DNA of 64,000 nucleotides from Chromobacterium aquaticum (GTDB taxonomy: Bacteria > Pseudomonadota > Gammaproteobacteria > Burkholderiales > Chromobacteriaceae), in the NCBI RefSeq assembly GCF_021129195.1, contig NZ_JAJOHW010000035.1, forward strand, positions 1-64,000, written 5' to 3'. The stretch's first letter is position 1. Each line of letters opens with the position of its first letter. A program made the translations under genes and the position numbers. The notes beneath the pieces are model-generated. The model was not told the DNA's origin. It did no database searches and saw nothing but the letters and a program-made list of their open reading frames with translations. Shown here piece by piece: positions 43,838 through 52,426 of the stretch.

Positions 43838-44458
43838 CTAGACAGACGTCATAAAATAGTCGTTTTCTGGAATTTTATAGTCATTATATGAAATAACATA
43901 TCCCACAAAGAAACCAAAGACCTTATCTTTTCCAATATCTTCAGGTGAAAAAGTCTCAGATCTAAATGCAACAGTTGCTTCTTTTCCTATAATACCCAAA
44001 TGAATGAATACGGAGACTACGAATTCAGAACAAAAATACACATCTCTGTCTGCTGATGCAGGAAGAATTTTCCCATCAAAGATGTCTTCCACTTGCTGCA
44101 TCAGGGTCTCTTGATTCCTCTCTTTTCGTTCCTTGTATTTTTTTGCTCCAACAAGATTAAATTTTTTACCAATTTTTTCTTCAGTGAATTTATGAAGACC
44201 ATTTATTAAACATGGCTGCCAGATTTCGGCATTTCTAAGTACTGCTATGTGCCCATAGTCCTCAAGCAGTTTACTGATATTTGTTTTTCTAACTCCAGCC
44301 GAATCAGATTCGGCAATATCAATTTCGTTAATACACATGGCAACATGAGAATACCCATGCTCTATGCCAACTTCCTTTCCCGCCATGTCTTGCGCAAAAC
44401 ACAGCAGGACATCTCCCGCTCTTACCGAATTTTTACTAATTATCTTGGGATTTTGCAT
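43838..44458 (-). CDS. YiiX/NlpC-P60-like permuted papain-fold hydrolase
   Basis: 206 residues, AT-rich. The permuted papain pattern is visible: AGDVLLCFAQD, GYSHVAMCIN with the catalytic His, AESDSAGV, and YFCSEFVVSVF with the catalytic Cys near residue 144. Such proteins cleave amide or ester bonds of peptides or lipids. No signal peptide is seen, so the protein is probably cytoplasmic or exported by another route. It converges with the MNIO gene. Confidence 0.7.
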   Translation of the reverse strand: MQNPKIISKNSVRAGDVLLCFAQDMAGKEVGIEHGYSHVAMCINEIDIAESDSAGVRKTNISKLLEDYGHIAVLRNAEIWQPCLINGLHKFTEEKIGKKFNLVGAKKYKERKERNQETLMQQVEDIFDGKILPASADRDVYFCSEFVVSVFIHLGIIGKEATVAFRSETFSPEDIGKDKVFGFFVGYVISYNDYKIPENDYFMTSV

Positions 44459-44577
44459 TTATTAGGAAATATTTTCTTAAAATTGTTTTTCAATAAACAA
44501 ACTTAACCAAATTGGCACGCCATCAATTACAGTCCAAGTTATGCATCTGTTGATTTTTAAAGATTAAATTAAAATTA

Positions 44578-44808
44578 TTAAAACCTGCCAATATCAATTT
44601 TTATACGACCAGCATGATACTCGCGATGACATTCTGGGCATAATGTTATGATGTTATCAATTGAGGCGCTCCCATTTTCAGAAAACAGTATAATATGATG
44701 TCCATGATTCCCCCTATCAACTTTGTTGCAAAAAAAGCAGATATAGGCATCTAATTCTTTACCAGTTTTCTGAGCACTTATATGCTTATTCGATCTTCTT
44801 TGGCTCAT
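44578..44808 (-). CDS. Small HNH endonuclease-like protein
   Basis: 76 residues with a compact HNH module: CFFCNK, GHHIILFSENG, IITLCPECHREYHAG. The two CxxC pairs would bind zinc and HH/H supply the catalytic site. It overlaps the end of the zinc-knuckle gene by 23 bases, so the genes at 44578-45328 are likely one transcript. It may be a stand-alone nuclease or nuclease effector. Confidence 0.7.
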   Translation of the reverse strand: MSQRRSNKHISAQKTGKELDAYICFFCNKVDRGNHGHHIILFSENGSASIDNIITLCPECHREYHAGRIKIDIGRF

Positions 44809-45088
44809 CGTCGGCAGTATTATTTTCGCTCAATCGTAACGCCTCAGCGATTTTTTGAGGCATTTCTTTTTTCGCGCCTTTGGCAAAGGTACCTCTGGCA
44901 TGCGGTGCAATCTCTTCTTTTATGTCGATAATTGCTTTCAATAATTCACTCGCTTCTTTTCCTGTTATTTTATCAAATTTCACCCATAAGGCATGAGTAT
45001 CGCCAACTGTAGGATGCTGTTTTTCATTACAGGTCTTCGCATTGTGTCCATCTTTTCCGCAAATTGAGCATGGCATATTTGGCCCCAT
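44786..45088 (-). CDS. Small protein with a zinc knuckle
   Basis: 100 residues, function unknown. The N-terminus holds a CCHC zinc knuckle, CSICGKDGHNAKTC (C7, C10, H15, C20), a nucleic-acid-binding motif uncommon in bacteria. The rest is charged and helical. The start follows immediately after the stop of the gene before it, and its end overlaps the HNH gene by 23 bases. Confidence 0.6.
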   Translation of the reverse strand: MGPNMPCSICGKDGHNAKTCNEKQHPTVGDTHALWVKFDKITGKEASELLKAIIDIKEEIAPHARGTFAKGAKKEMPQKIAEALRLSENNTADDEPKKIE

Positions 45089-45328
45089 TTAAAAAGAGCC
45101 GATTTCAAAATCGCCATCGTCATCAACAACAGAAACCTTCTTTGCTGAACCACTTTTAAATGTAACTAGAACACTTCTCTCATGCACTCTTGGAATGTTA
45201 TTTTCATCGAAAGACAATGAGAATATCTCCAATTCGCCATTACTCTTTTTTACTGCAAGCCGGCCTTCCGAGAATCCGACAATTTCATCTCCGTTTTCTA
45301 GAATTTCTAACTTAATTTTCATGCCCAT
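45089..45328 (-). CDS. Small hypothetical protein
   Basis: 79 residues, acidic, beta-rich looking (KIKLEILENGDEIVGFSEGR, LVTFKSGSAKKVSVVDDDGD). No family recognised. AT-rich like its neighbours. Its stop touches the start of the zinc-knuckle gene, so translation is probably coupled. It is the first gene of this small minus-strand operon. Confidence 0.55.
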   Translation of the reverse strand: MGMKIKLEILENGDEIVGFSEGRLAVKKSNGELEIFSLSFDENNIPRVHERSVLVTFKSGSAKKVSVVDDDGDFEIGSF

Positions 45329-45503
45329 GATTTGTTATCTTTCACTTGAGTAAACAAACAACCTGCCATTTAATTTATACTTGGGATTGAGCCTAACAAA
45401 ATTTATACGCACATCGCCCCCTCTATAACTATACCACCTCAACCCCCCAGGCACGCCATCTATCTGGCTTGTGCAACACCGAGCCTATATTTATATGATA
45501 TTA

Positions 45504-46208
45504 TCATTTCTCCCCTCTTACCTCTCGGCTAGATGAAGAAGATCCACTCGACTTTCTTGGGGTGATGCTCTGGCTCACATGAACAGCAAGGACGTTCTGG
45601 ACAAAGCGAATCCCAGTCGTTCGAGCAGCAATCGCTGTCAATAAATACTGCCCAAAGAACCAGGCAAGCGAAATCAGGATACGCTTGAAATCCACGCCGC
45701 TGAAATACATCACCACCGGTAACACGGGCACGAGCAGTAGAGACATCGCGGCAATATCACGGAATAGAAGATAGTTTTTATGACTGTCTACAACAGAGGG
45801 ATCCGAATCAACTTGCTTATAGAGTCCGTACCATTTCGAGTTCTGGTCTCTCTCGCCTACCGGAAACTCTCCCACATTCGCCCTCAACTGCGCCAAGTCG
45901 ATTCGATGATCGGCCGGCGCGTGAACCGAGAAAGCCCTCGAACCCGGCAGTGGATGTTGGAAGCGCCAAAACACGAGGATGGCCTTATGATCCGCCGAGA
46001 TGAGCGAAGAGAAGATCAAAACAGGGATGGGCAGCAACGCGGTTAGACTAGCGCGGATGGCGGCCACTCGTGTCGGCGTCAGATCCTCAAACGCTGTATG
46101 GAACGCCAGAACCAGGAGCACAAGGACATCAAGAACGAGCGTCGCAACCATCCAAGTAAGATTGCGGCCTTTCAACGTTTTGCTACTGTAGTCTTTGGTG
46201 TCTTTCAT
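45504..46208 (-). CDS. Four-helix membrane protein, likely effector of the adjacent system
   Basis: 234 residues with four hydrophobic segments: near 20-40 (MVATLVLDVLVLLVLAF), 50-72 (ALLPIPVLIFSSLISA), 155-175 (MSLLLVPVLPVVMYF) and 180-205 (ISLAWFFGQYLLTAIAA), with a soluble region between helices 2 and 3. The arrangement recalls the S-4TM effectors linked to nucleotide-signalling defence systems, but similarity was not tested. ATG at 46208 overlaps the stop of the MBL gene by four bases, so it belongs to the E2-E1-JAB operon and could be its membrane-acting part. Confidence 0.65.
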   Translation of the reverse strand: MKDTKDYSSKTLKGRNLTWMVATLVLDVLVLLVLAFHTAFEDLTPTRVAAIRASLTALLPIPVLIFSSLISADHKAILVFWRFQHPLPGSRAFSVHAPADHRIDLAQLRANVGEFPVGERDQNSKWYGLYKQVDSDPSVVDSHKNYLLFRDIAAMSLLLVPVLPVVMYFSGVDFKRILISLAWFFGQYLLTAIAARTTGIRFVQNVLAVHVSQSITPRKSSGSSSSSREVRGEK

Positions 46209-47083
46209 CCCAAACGCTCGGTATAGATCGTGAAGTCGCCGCGATCGTTGACATTGAATTGAATCCAACCATCACGGCGTGTTGTAAGTACGTGGCGCTG
46301 CTTTCCCGTTGAGGCGACCTGGATACCGTTCGGCCAGTACTCAATCACGCGCTGGCGGTAGGTCTGTGTCATCCTCTGGGTATCGTGGACTATGGCTTTA
46401 TCTGACATTACAACCACACGTGGATGACAGTAGTTGAACAGCTCAGCACAATAACCGTTTTCGCGCCCATGATGAGATGCGACAAGCACAGTCGTATCAA
46501 TCAGCTCAGCCCGAAACGCTGGCTGTTCGAGCAGCGCAAGCCAGCCGTCTTTTTCCATATCCCCCGGAAACAGTATTTTGAAAGCTCCGAACTTGAAGAA
46601 CACCGCCAGGCTCAGATTGTTGGTGTCATCGAAGCGCGGATAATTGTTGTAAAAGGTTTTGGTCGTAATGCCGCCCATGCTTTGATCGAATGGTGCGTCC
46701 ACAGGATAAACGTAGCCGGCGTGAAGATCTAAATATCGCTCAATATCTTCGGTCAGCTCACCACTGGCCTCTTTAATGAGCCTCAGTGCTTCCGGCGACA
46801 CACTGCGGTTTCGGTAGAAGTTTAAAACCGTAATCCCCTCGCGCCACAGATTGTTCAAATCACTGATGTGGTCGAGGTCCGCATTAGTCACGAACAAGTA
46901 GTCCAATGCACTGCGATTTAGATAGTGCTTGATGTAAGCACTCGGCTTCCAGCCCGTGTCGCTGTTGTCGCCAGAGTCGATCATCGCCAGGCGGCCTTCC
47001 TCGCCGTAACTCGATCTGTGCGTGAGCATGGCACAGGCACCATGTTGCACGTCCCATATTTTCAGAATCATCTCGCCGGACAT
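46205..47083 (-). CDS. ComEC-like metallo-beta-lactamase-fold protein, second copy
   Basis: 292 residues. MBL fold of the ComEC/Rec2 type: ILKIWDVQHGACAML (beta strands 1-2), LAMIDSGDN, FVTNADLDHISDL in place of HxHxDH, ILFPGDMEKDGW, and VASHHGRENGY. The first metal-binding position is Asn (TNADLDH), whereas the copy at 49331 has THADLDH. It may have altered or lost activity. The start lies one base after the E2-E1-JAB stop. Confidence 0.8.
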   Translation of the reverse strand: MSGEMILKIWDVQHGACAMLTHRSSYGEEGRLAMIDSGDNSDTGWKPSAYIKHYLNRSALDYLFVTNADLDHISDLNNLWREGITVLNFYRNRSVSPEALRLIKEASGELTEDIERYLDLHAGYVYPVDAPFDQSMGGITTKTFYNNYPRFDDTNNLSLAVFFKFGAFKILFPGDMEKDGWLALLEQPAFRAELIDTTVLVASHHGRENGYCAELFNYCHPRVVVMSDKAIVHDTQRMTQTYRQRVIEYWPNGIQVASTGKQRHVLTTRRDGWIQFNVNDRGDFTIYTERLG

Positions 47084-47084
47084 A

Positions 47085-49325
47085 TCACTTCACCGCACCT
47101 TGCAGCACTTGCAGGTCGTGTTCGCCCACAATAAGCTGAACCGCAGGCAGCCCGTCATCGGCCATGCCGAGAGCCAGATGAATGAGTTGAAAGAGATCGT
47201 GCTGACTCGGCGCGGCAGAGTGACCCGGTGGATGGCTGTGCCATTCGCCGATGTATCCAACCATGCCTGCAGTTCGTGTAGCGGCGTCATTGACAGCCTT
47301 GGCTAGGCCCATGATGCCGCGTTCGAAAGACCTGGGGCTAGCTTTGCTGTCAGGTGGAGCCGGCAGCGCAGCAACGACCATGACGGCTTTTATGTTGAAA
47401 TCATAGTAACCGAGCAACACACCACCGGTTTCATTAGGGAAGCCTTGTTGACGCCAGTCTCGCAATTGCTGCTCTAAACCGCCATCAATGAACAGATCGA
47501 ACTCACCGAGCGTGATTCGCTGCTCAGGCATGGCCCGGACGTCATGCACTTCTACGCCACCCAACAGAGGGTCGCGTTGCCATATTCGAATCAAGGCATC
47601 CTCACGCACTGCAGCCATCTGAATCTGTTCGGCAAGTGTGCTGGCATGGTTTAGGATGCGTGAATAGGGCATCACTACCGAAATGTCACGACAACTGGCT
47701 CCGCTCCAAAACGTGCCCGTGTGGCCGGTTAGATGGTCTCGCCCCCAATCCGATTGGATCAATGCGCGATAATACTGCGCTTCGAGTGAGCGCAAGCGTA
47801 TCGTTCGTTTCACATCTTCGGACAACAATACCGCTGCAATTCCATTTGGCGTAACAAAAACTGAGATGTGTCGTGGTAACACATCGCTAGTGCTAGCGGC
47901 TCGTGGGTATTCCAGAGAAGTTGAAGCATCGACTACTAGAGCTGAGCCGTTGAAGGCATGTGAGACCGGCTCCTGCGTGAAGTCACAAGCATCAGCGACC
48001 AAAGGAAGAATCTCAGTTGCGCCTTCCATTATGGCTGCGTGCAACTCTGCGACGACCGTCGCCTTACTCTCGCCAATATGCTGCGCGTAAGCCGAATGCC
48101 GTGACAGATTGTGCGGCTTTACGTGGTCCACATCGATAACGGTCCAACGTCCCCAACCACTGCGCCCCCATAAATTAAGCAGCGCACTACCTAGCGAACC
48201 GGCACCAATCAGTACACCTGCAGCCCCCCCATCCTCAATCCCAGATTGCAATCTCGCCGCTGCAGCGTCATTCTGCATCAGCACATTCATGGGAAGTATG
48301 GGCTGTTCCTGCCAGGTCATTGGCACCTGGACATTCATCATGTCCTTGTAATAGCGTTTCTCGTGTATGAGCAGCGCGCCGATAGCAACGCCCAGCTCCA
48401 ATGCACCGACCGGCACCAAAAACGCACGATGCGCGACTCCGTCTGGTTCAGCAGAGGCTTCTCTGCATAAAGGAATGTGCAGCAAGATGACGGCACCATT
48501 ATCGTCGGCGGACGCTGCGGTGCCGGATTCTGGAACGCGTTCCTGTAACGCTAACCGCAAGGGCGAGATCAGGTCGACCTCTCGCCTCGACAGCAGGTCA
48601 GCCAACTGCCCCAGAGTCACGGGATCACGTTCGACAAAACCGTGCACGATCGGTGGTAGCGTCAACTCGATGTGTGCCGTCGTCTTCGCTTTGGCTCCAC
48701 CATCAGGGATGGCCTCCAGAAAACAAGTCAGGCCTCCGTCAGAACGCTCAGGTCGACGGACAACACCGAAGCGAAGAACAGGATTCTTGCGAAGTTCCTC
48801 AAGATTCCACGGCAAAACAAGCTCATACTTGCTAGCGAAAAACAAATGCTCAACCGGTTGATCTGCTGGATGCAGCTCGCCACGTGCGCTCTTCTCTAAC
48901 CACCATTGAATGCGGCGAAGAAACGCCAATGGCGTCCAAGTACGCATGACTGCGGCAGGAGGCTCGAAATACAAACACAAGCTTGCTGGCGCGCCTGGGG
49001 CACCCTGGTTCTGGTGCATTAGGAAAGGGAAGTCCTGGCGCAGCGCCAGGACCTCGATCAGTTTTTTGGGATCATTCGGCACGCACAGCGCCAGGCGTTC
49101 GCGGTATTGAATGCCGAATGAATTTTTGGGCGGTACGCCGTCGCATTCTACGTCGACAATGAGGCATTCGAGCGTAGGCATTCCGTCTATGGGATACCGC
49201 AGGAGCTGGACCAGCGAATAATCGCGTTGATGCTGGACCGCCTTAAGTAGCGCCTTTGCACGGGGGATGATCAGCGTGTCTGCGTCCTCGATTACAACAA
49301 CGTTGGCAAGTTCGTGGTATGCCAT
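47085..49325 (-). CDS. E2-E1-JAB triple-fusion protein (ubiquitin-like conjugation/deconjugation)
   Basis: 746 residues. Residues ~1-160 resemble an E2: CLIVDVECDGVPPKNSFG and APGAPASLCLYFEPP with the candidate catalytic Cys117, then RTWTPLAFLRRIQWWLE. Residues ~370-560 are a ThiF/E1 adenylation domain: VLIGAGSLGSALLNLWG and TVIDVDHVKPHNLSRHS; SGASCRDISVV offers a possible E1 Cys. Residues ~590-746 are a JAB/JAMM peptidase with Glu in NETGGVLLGYY and EWHSHPPGHSAAPSQHD carrying the full HxH...SxxD site. ATG at 49325 is chosen; TTG at 49334 would overlap the previous gene. No ubiquitin-like protein gene was seen next to it. Confidence 0.85.
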   Translation of the reverse strand: MAYHELANVVVIEDADTLIIPRAKALLKAVQHQRDYSLVQLLRYPIDGMPTLECLIVDVECDGVPPKNSFGIQYRERLALCVPNDPKKLIEVLALRQDFPFLMHQNQGAPGAPASLCLYFEPPAAVMRTWTPLAFLRRIQWWLEKSARGELHPADQPVEHLFFASKYELVLPWNLEELRKNPVLRFGVVRRPERSDGGLTCFLEAIPDGGAKAKTTAHIELTLPPIVHGFVERDPVTLGQLADLLSRREVDLISPLRLALQERVPESGTAASADDNGAVILLHIPLCREASAEPDGVAHRAFLVPVGALELGVAIGALLIHEKRYYKDMMNVQVPMTWQEQPILPMNVLMQNDAAAARLQSGIEDGGAAGVLIGAGSLGSALLNLWGRSGWGRWTVIDVDHVKPHNLSRHSAYAQHIGESKATVVAELHAAIMEGATEILPLVADACDFTQEPVSHAFNGSALVVDASTSLEYPRAASTSDVLPRHISVFVTPNGIAAVLLSEDVKRTIRLRSLEAQYYRALIQSDWGRDHLTGHTGTFWSGASCRDISVVMPYSRILNHASTLAEQIQMAAVREDALIRIWQRDPLLGGVEVHDVRAMPEQRITLGEFDLFIDGGLEQQLRDWRQQGFPNETGGVLLGYYDFNIKAVMVVAALPAPPDSKASPRSFERGIMGLAKAVNDAATRTAGMVGYIGEWHSHPPGHSAAPSQHDLFQLIHLALGMADDGLPAVQLIVGEHDLQVLQGAVK

Positions 49326-49330
49326 AACTA

Positions 49331-50491
49331 TCAACCTGCTCGAGGAGGCTTAGATACGATGATGGCGGGAGCACCAATGGAAGTTGAGCGTTTCCAGGTA
49401 ACTCCACCGCTTGCGATTTCGAAGACGATCGGCTCAGGTTTCTTGGCGTTTGGCTCTTCCATCGTCACAAGAAATTTGCGGCCGTCCACTTCTTTCAAAT
49501 AGCGCTCATAGGTCTTGCGAGCTTGGATGTGCGGCGGCTGGACCTGTTCATATGAATCTTTCACATCTGGAATGGGTTTGCTGCAGCTGACGATGTATGC
49601 ATCCTTCTTGCCTTGCAGCAACAGCTCCTTAACCAGCGGCTTGGGCTCCGTTTCTTTGTCGCCCTTTTGGCCTTCTTCGTTCAGCGCCAGATAGCTGCAA
49701 TGGTGAGGGATGTTGTACAGGTCCCAGGCGAGGCGATCGTCATTCTTGTGATACCGCGTGGTGCAGACGATATCTTCAATTTCTTCCCAAGTGGCATCAC
49801 CTACCTCCAGATAGTCGTAGTACTCACCGTCGGCATGGAAACGTACATTGAAAATAAGTGAAGCGCGGTTGCGAATGATGTCGCCATCATCACAGTGTTT
49901 GATGAAGGGCGAATGGCAGAAGAATTCGACCCCGTCGTCGGGCAGCGAAAACCCTGGCACGATCGTGCCCGCGTCAATAAACAAATGATCACGTGCAGAA
50001 GTCGACTCCCCCCGCGCCTTCAACAGCGGCTCCAGCCAATCGGCTAAAGCCTGAGGCTTCGAAAAAACGAGGATGCCCTTGCCTTCCAGCAAACGGTACC
50101 GCGCCTCTTGCCGCAGAAGGACGTATTCCTCAGTTTGATGGTCGTTGTCTGCTTCCTCTAACAGCATCGCAGCCGGCACCCACAGCTCCCGGATTTTGAT
50201 GCGACCTTCGCCCTGATATTTCTTCGCGTGCTGGAGCTCGAAGAACTCGGTGCTGCCCTGAATGTGATCTAGGTCCGCATGGGTGAATGCGACGACATCA
50301 AAGTAGTCTCGATCAGCCTCCTTCAAATCCGCCTTGAGCTGCGTCTTGAGATCGATTTCCGGCGTGTCATCCTCTTCGGACTTGTCGCGGTGACAGAAGT
50401 CAAACAGTACCCGGCGCCCTGCTGATAAGACGATCTGCGTGGTGTCACCATTGCCCACTGGGTAGAAGATAACCTGATGCACATCTGCCAT
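49331..50491 (-). CDS. Metallo-beta-lactamase-fold protein, first gene of the operon
   Basis: 386 residues. ComEC-type MBL: VIFYPVGNGDTTQIVL, RVLFDFCHRD, then FTHADLDHIQGSTEFF with the metal motif HxDxDH, and IPHHCSYLAL for the later His pair. ATG at 50491 has AGGAGC seven bases upstream; codons before it (to 50581) run into the divergent promoter region. It starts the four-gene minus-strand operon MBL / E2-E1-JAB / MBL / membrane protein, divergent from the restriction operon. Confidence 0.82.
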   Translation of the reverse strand: MADVHQVIFYPVGNGDTTQIVLSAGRRVLFDFCHRDKSEEDDTPEIDLKTQLKADLKEADRDYFDVVAFTHADLDHIQGSTEFFELQHAKKYQGEGRIKIRELWVPAAMLLEEADNDHQTEEYVLLRQEARYRLLEGKGILVFSKPQALADWLEPLLKARGESTSARDHLFIDAGTIVPGFSLPDDGVEFFCHSPFIKHCDDGDIIRNRASLIFNVRFHADGEYYDYLEVGDATWEEIEDIVCTTRYHKNDDRLAWDLYNIPHHCSYLALNEEGQKGDKETEPKPLVKELLLQGKKDAYIVSCSKPIPDVKDSYEQVQPPHIQARKTYERYLKEVDGRKFLVTMEEPNAKKPEPIVFEIASGGVTWKRSTSIGAPAIIVSKPPRAG

Positions 50492-50608
50492 GGATTGCTC
50501 CTGTCCATTGAAGAGCGAATGCAGTCGAGTTCTTAAGCCTGACTGCCACAACAAGCGCCGAGCACTAGCCGCTTGACACAATACTACTTTATAGCAAATA
50601 TAACAAAC
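50492..50608. promoter_or_regulatory. Shared divergent promoter region
   Basis: 117 bases between the start codons of the MBL operon and hsdM. On the plus strand TTGACA at 50573-50578 is a good -35; AT-rich ATAGCAAATATAAC follows before ATG 50609, and no ribosome-binding site precedes that ATG, so hsdM mRNA may be nearly leaderless. The HTH on HsdM could control both operons from here; this is inference. Confidence 0.4.
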
Positions 50609-52426
50609 ATGACAAATTTACACGACATCCCAGATCTCCTCCGGAGCATCCGCGCGAACCTTGACCTGACCCAGGAACAGCTCGCTGAGCGCCTTGGTGT
50701 CTCTTTCGCAACCGTAAATCGCTGGGAGGGGGGACTTTCCAAACCCCAAAGAGCCCCAATGGCAGCCATTCAGGCGCTCATACAGGAAGCTCAACTCGAA
50801 TGGGGGCCTACTGCCGTCGCAGCCGCTCCATCCACCACTCGCCGGCTTGGCCGGAGCGCAAATGCCGCCCCAACCACAAAGCCCATGGAGCAGATGCTCT
50901 GGGATGCAGCTTGTTCCATCCGAGGGGAAAAGGACGCGGCGAAGTTCAAGGACTACCTTCTGCCGTTGCTATTCCTCAAGCGCCTGTCCGACGTATTCGA
51001 CGACGAGATCGATCGTTTGGCCGAGGAATACGGTGATCGCTCCACCGCCCTCGAGATTGCAGAGTCCGATCACTCACTCTTGCGCTTTTACCTACCCGCA
51101 GAGGCTCGTTGGGCCGTGATAAGCGGGCGAGAGCACTACGACTGGCCACTCGACGAAAAAGGTCGCAGCACAGCGCCGAAAGACATTGGCGAGCACCTCA
51201 CAAAGGCTGTACGTGCGGTGGTCAAGCAGAATCCGACCCTCTCCAGCGTCATCGATATAGTGGATTTCGCAGCCGAACGAAATGGAGAGCGGGACATCAA
51301 TCCGGCCAAGCTGCGCGGTGTCGTCGAGACCTTCTCCGATCCACGCTACCGGCTGGGCCTAGCCGACGTACAGCCCGACTTCCTTGGTCGCGCCTACGAA
51401 TACCTGTTGCGCAAGTTCGCGGAGGGCTCCGGCCAAAGCGCCGGCGAGTTCTTCACGCCGACCGAAGTGGGCTTCCTGATGGCGCATATCTTGCGCCCGA
51501 AGCCGGGTGAAACCTGCCACGACTATGCCTGCGGCTCGGCAGGGCTACTGATCAAGTTGCAGCTCGTTGCCCGCGAGCTCGATCCGACCAGTAGGGTGCC
51601 GCTCAAGCTCTCCGGCCAAGAATTACAGGCAGAGAGCTATGCCGTGGCGCAGATGAACGCGATCATCCACGACATGGAGGTGGAACTGGCGCGCGGCGAT
51701 ACGATTATCAACCCCAAGTTCCGCGATGCGGATGGTCGGTTGGCCACCAATGATATCGTCGTTGCCAATCCGATGTGGAATCAGCCGTTTCCATCGGATT
51801 TATTTGCCAACGACCCCTTTGACCGCTTCCGTACAACGGGCGGCATCACCAGTGGCAAGGGTGACTGGGCTTGGCTGCAGCACACGCTCGCCTGCATGGA
51901 CGAGCATGGTCGCGCCGCTGTCGTGTTAGACACCGGTGCGGTCACGCGCGGCTCGGGTTCGAAGAACGAGGACAAGGAACGCAACATCCGCAAGTGGTTC
52001 GTCGATCGCGATTTGATCGATGGAGTGATCCTTCTGCCGGAGAACCTTTTCTATAACACGACCGCTGCAGGCGTCATTGTTGTGCTCTCCAAACGTAAGC
52101 CCGCCGCCCGTAAGGGCAAGATCGTGCTGCTCAACGCTAGCAAGCATTTCATCAAGGGACGGCCAAAGAACTATTTACCGGAGGAAGATATCCGGACTCT
52201 GGCTGCGATGTACCTGAAGGGCGATCAGATTGATGGCGAGTTAGCGGTCATCACTATCGAACAAGCTCAGGAGGCAGATTACAACCTGAGCCCGGGAAAG
52301 TGGGTGGTGCAAGCGAACGCAATAATGCAGAGACCGATCAAGGACATCGTAACCGAGATGCTTCGGCTCGATGAACTGGCACGAGAAGTCGATGCCTCCC
52401 TAGCAAAGATGCTGGAGCGCCTATGA
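50609..52426 (+). CDS. hsdM: Type I restriction-modification methyltransferase HsdM with N-terminal XRE HTH
   Basis: 605 residues. Residues ~5-58 form an XRE/Cro [23 protein letters not shown] and [16 protein letters not shown]. After a linker, an HsdM N-terminal helical domain ([20 protein letters not shown]) and the N6-adenine methyltransferase follow: motif [14 protein letters not shown], motif [13 protein letters not shown] (NPMW instead of NPPF/NPPY). HsdM methylates host DNA and is part of the restriction complex. The HTH could make it self-regulating. ATG at 50609 is chosen, since upstream codons overlap the promoter. hsdS overlaps by four bases. Confidence 0.92.
   Translation: MTNLHDIPDLLRSIRANLDLTQEQLAERLGVSFATVNRWEGGLSKPQRAPMAAIQALIQEAQLEWGPTAVAAAPSTTRRLGRSANAAPTTKPMEQMLWDAACSIRGEKDAAKFKDYLLPLLFLKRLSDVFDDEIDRLAEEYGDRSTALEIAESDHSLLRFYLPAEARWAVISGREHYDWPLDEKGRSTAPKDIGEHLTKAVRAVVKQNPTLSSVIDIVDFAAERNGERDINPAKLRGVVETFSDPRYRLGLADVQPDFLGRAYEYLLRKFAEGSGQSAGEFFTPTEVGFLMAHILRPKPGETCHDYACGSAGLLIKLQLVARELDPTSRVPLKLSGQELQAESYAVAQMNAIIHDMEVELARGDTIINPKFRDADGRLATNDIVVANPMWNQPFPSDLFANDPFDRFRTTGGITSGKGDWAWLQHTLACMDEHGRAAVVLDTGAVTRGSGSKNEDKERNIRKWFVDRDLIDGVILLPENLFYNTTAAGVIVVLSKRKPAARKGKIVLLNASKHFIKGRPKNYLPEEDIRTLAAMYLKGDQIDGELAVITIEQAQEADYNLSPGKWVVQANAIMQRPIKDIVTEMLRLDELAREVDASLAKMLERL

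Noticed and set aside
45504-50491. Calling the E2-E1-JAB operon a CBASS system
   Set aside because: No CD-NTase and no SAVED or other nucleotide-sensing effector is encoded next to it.
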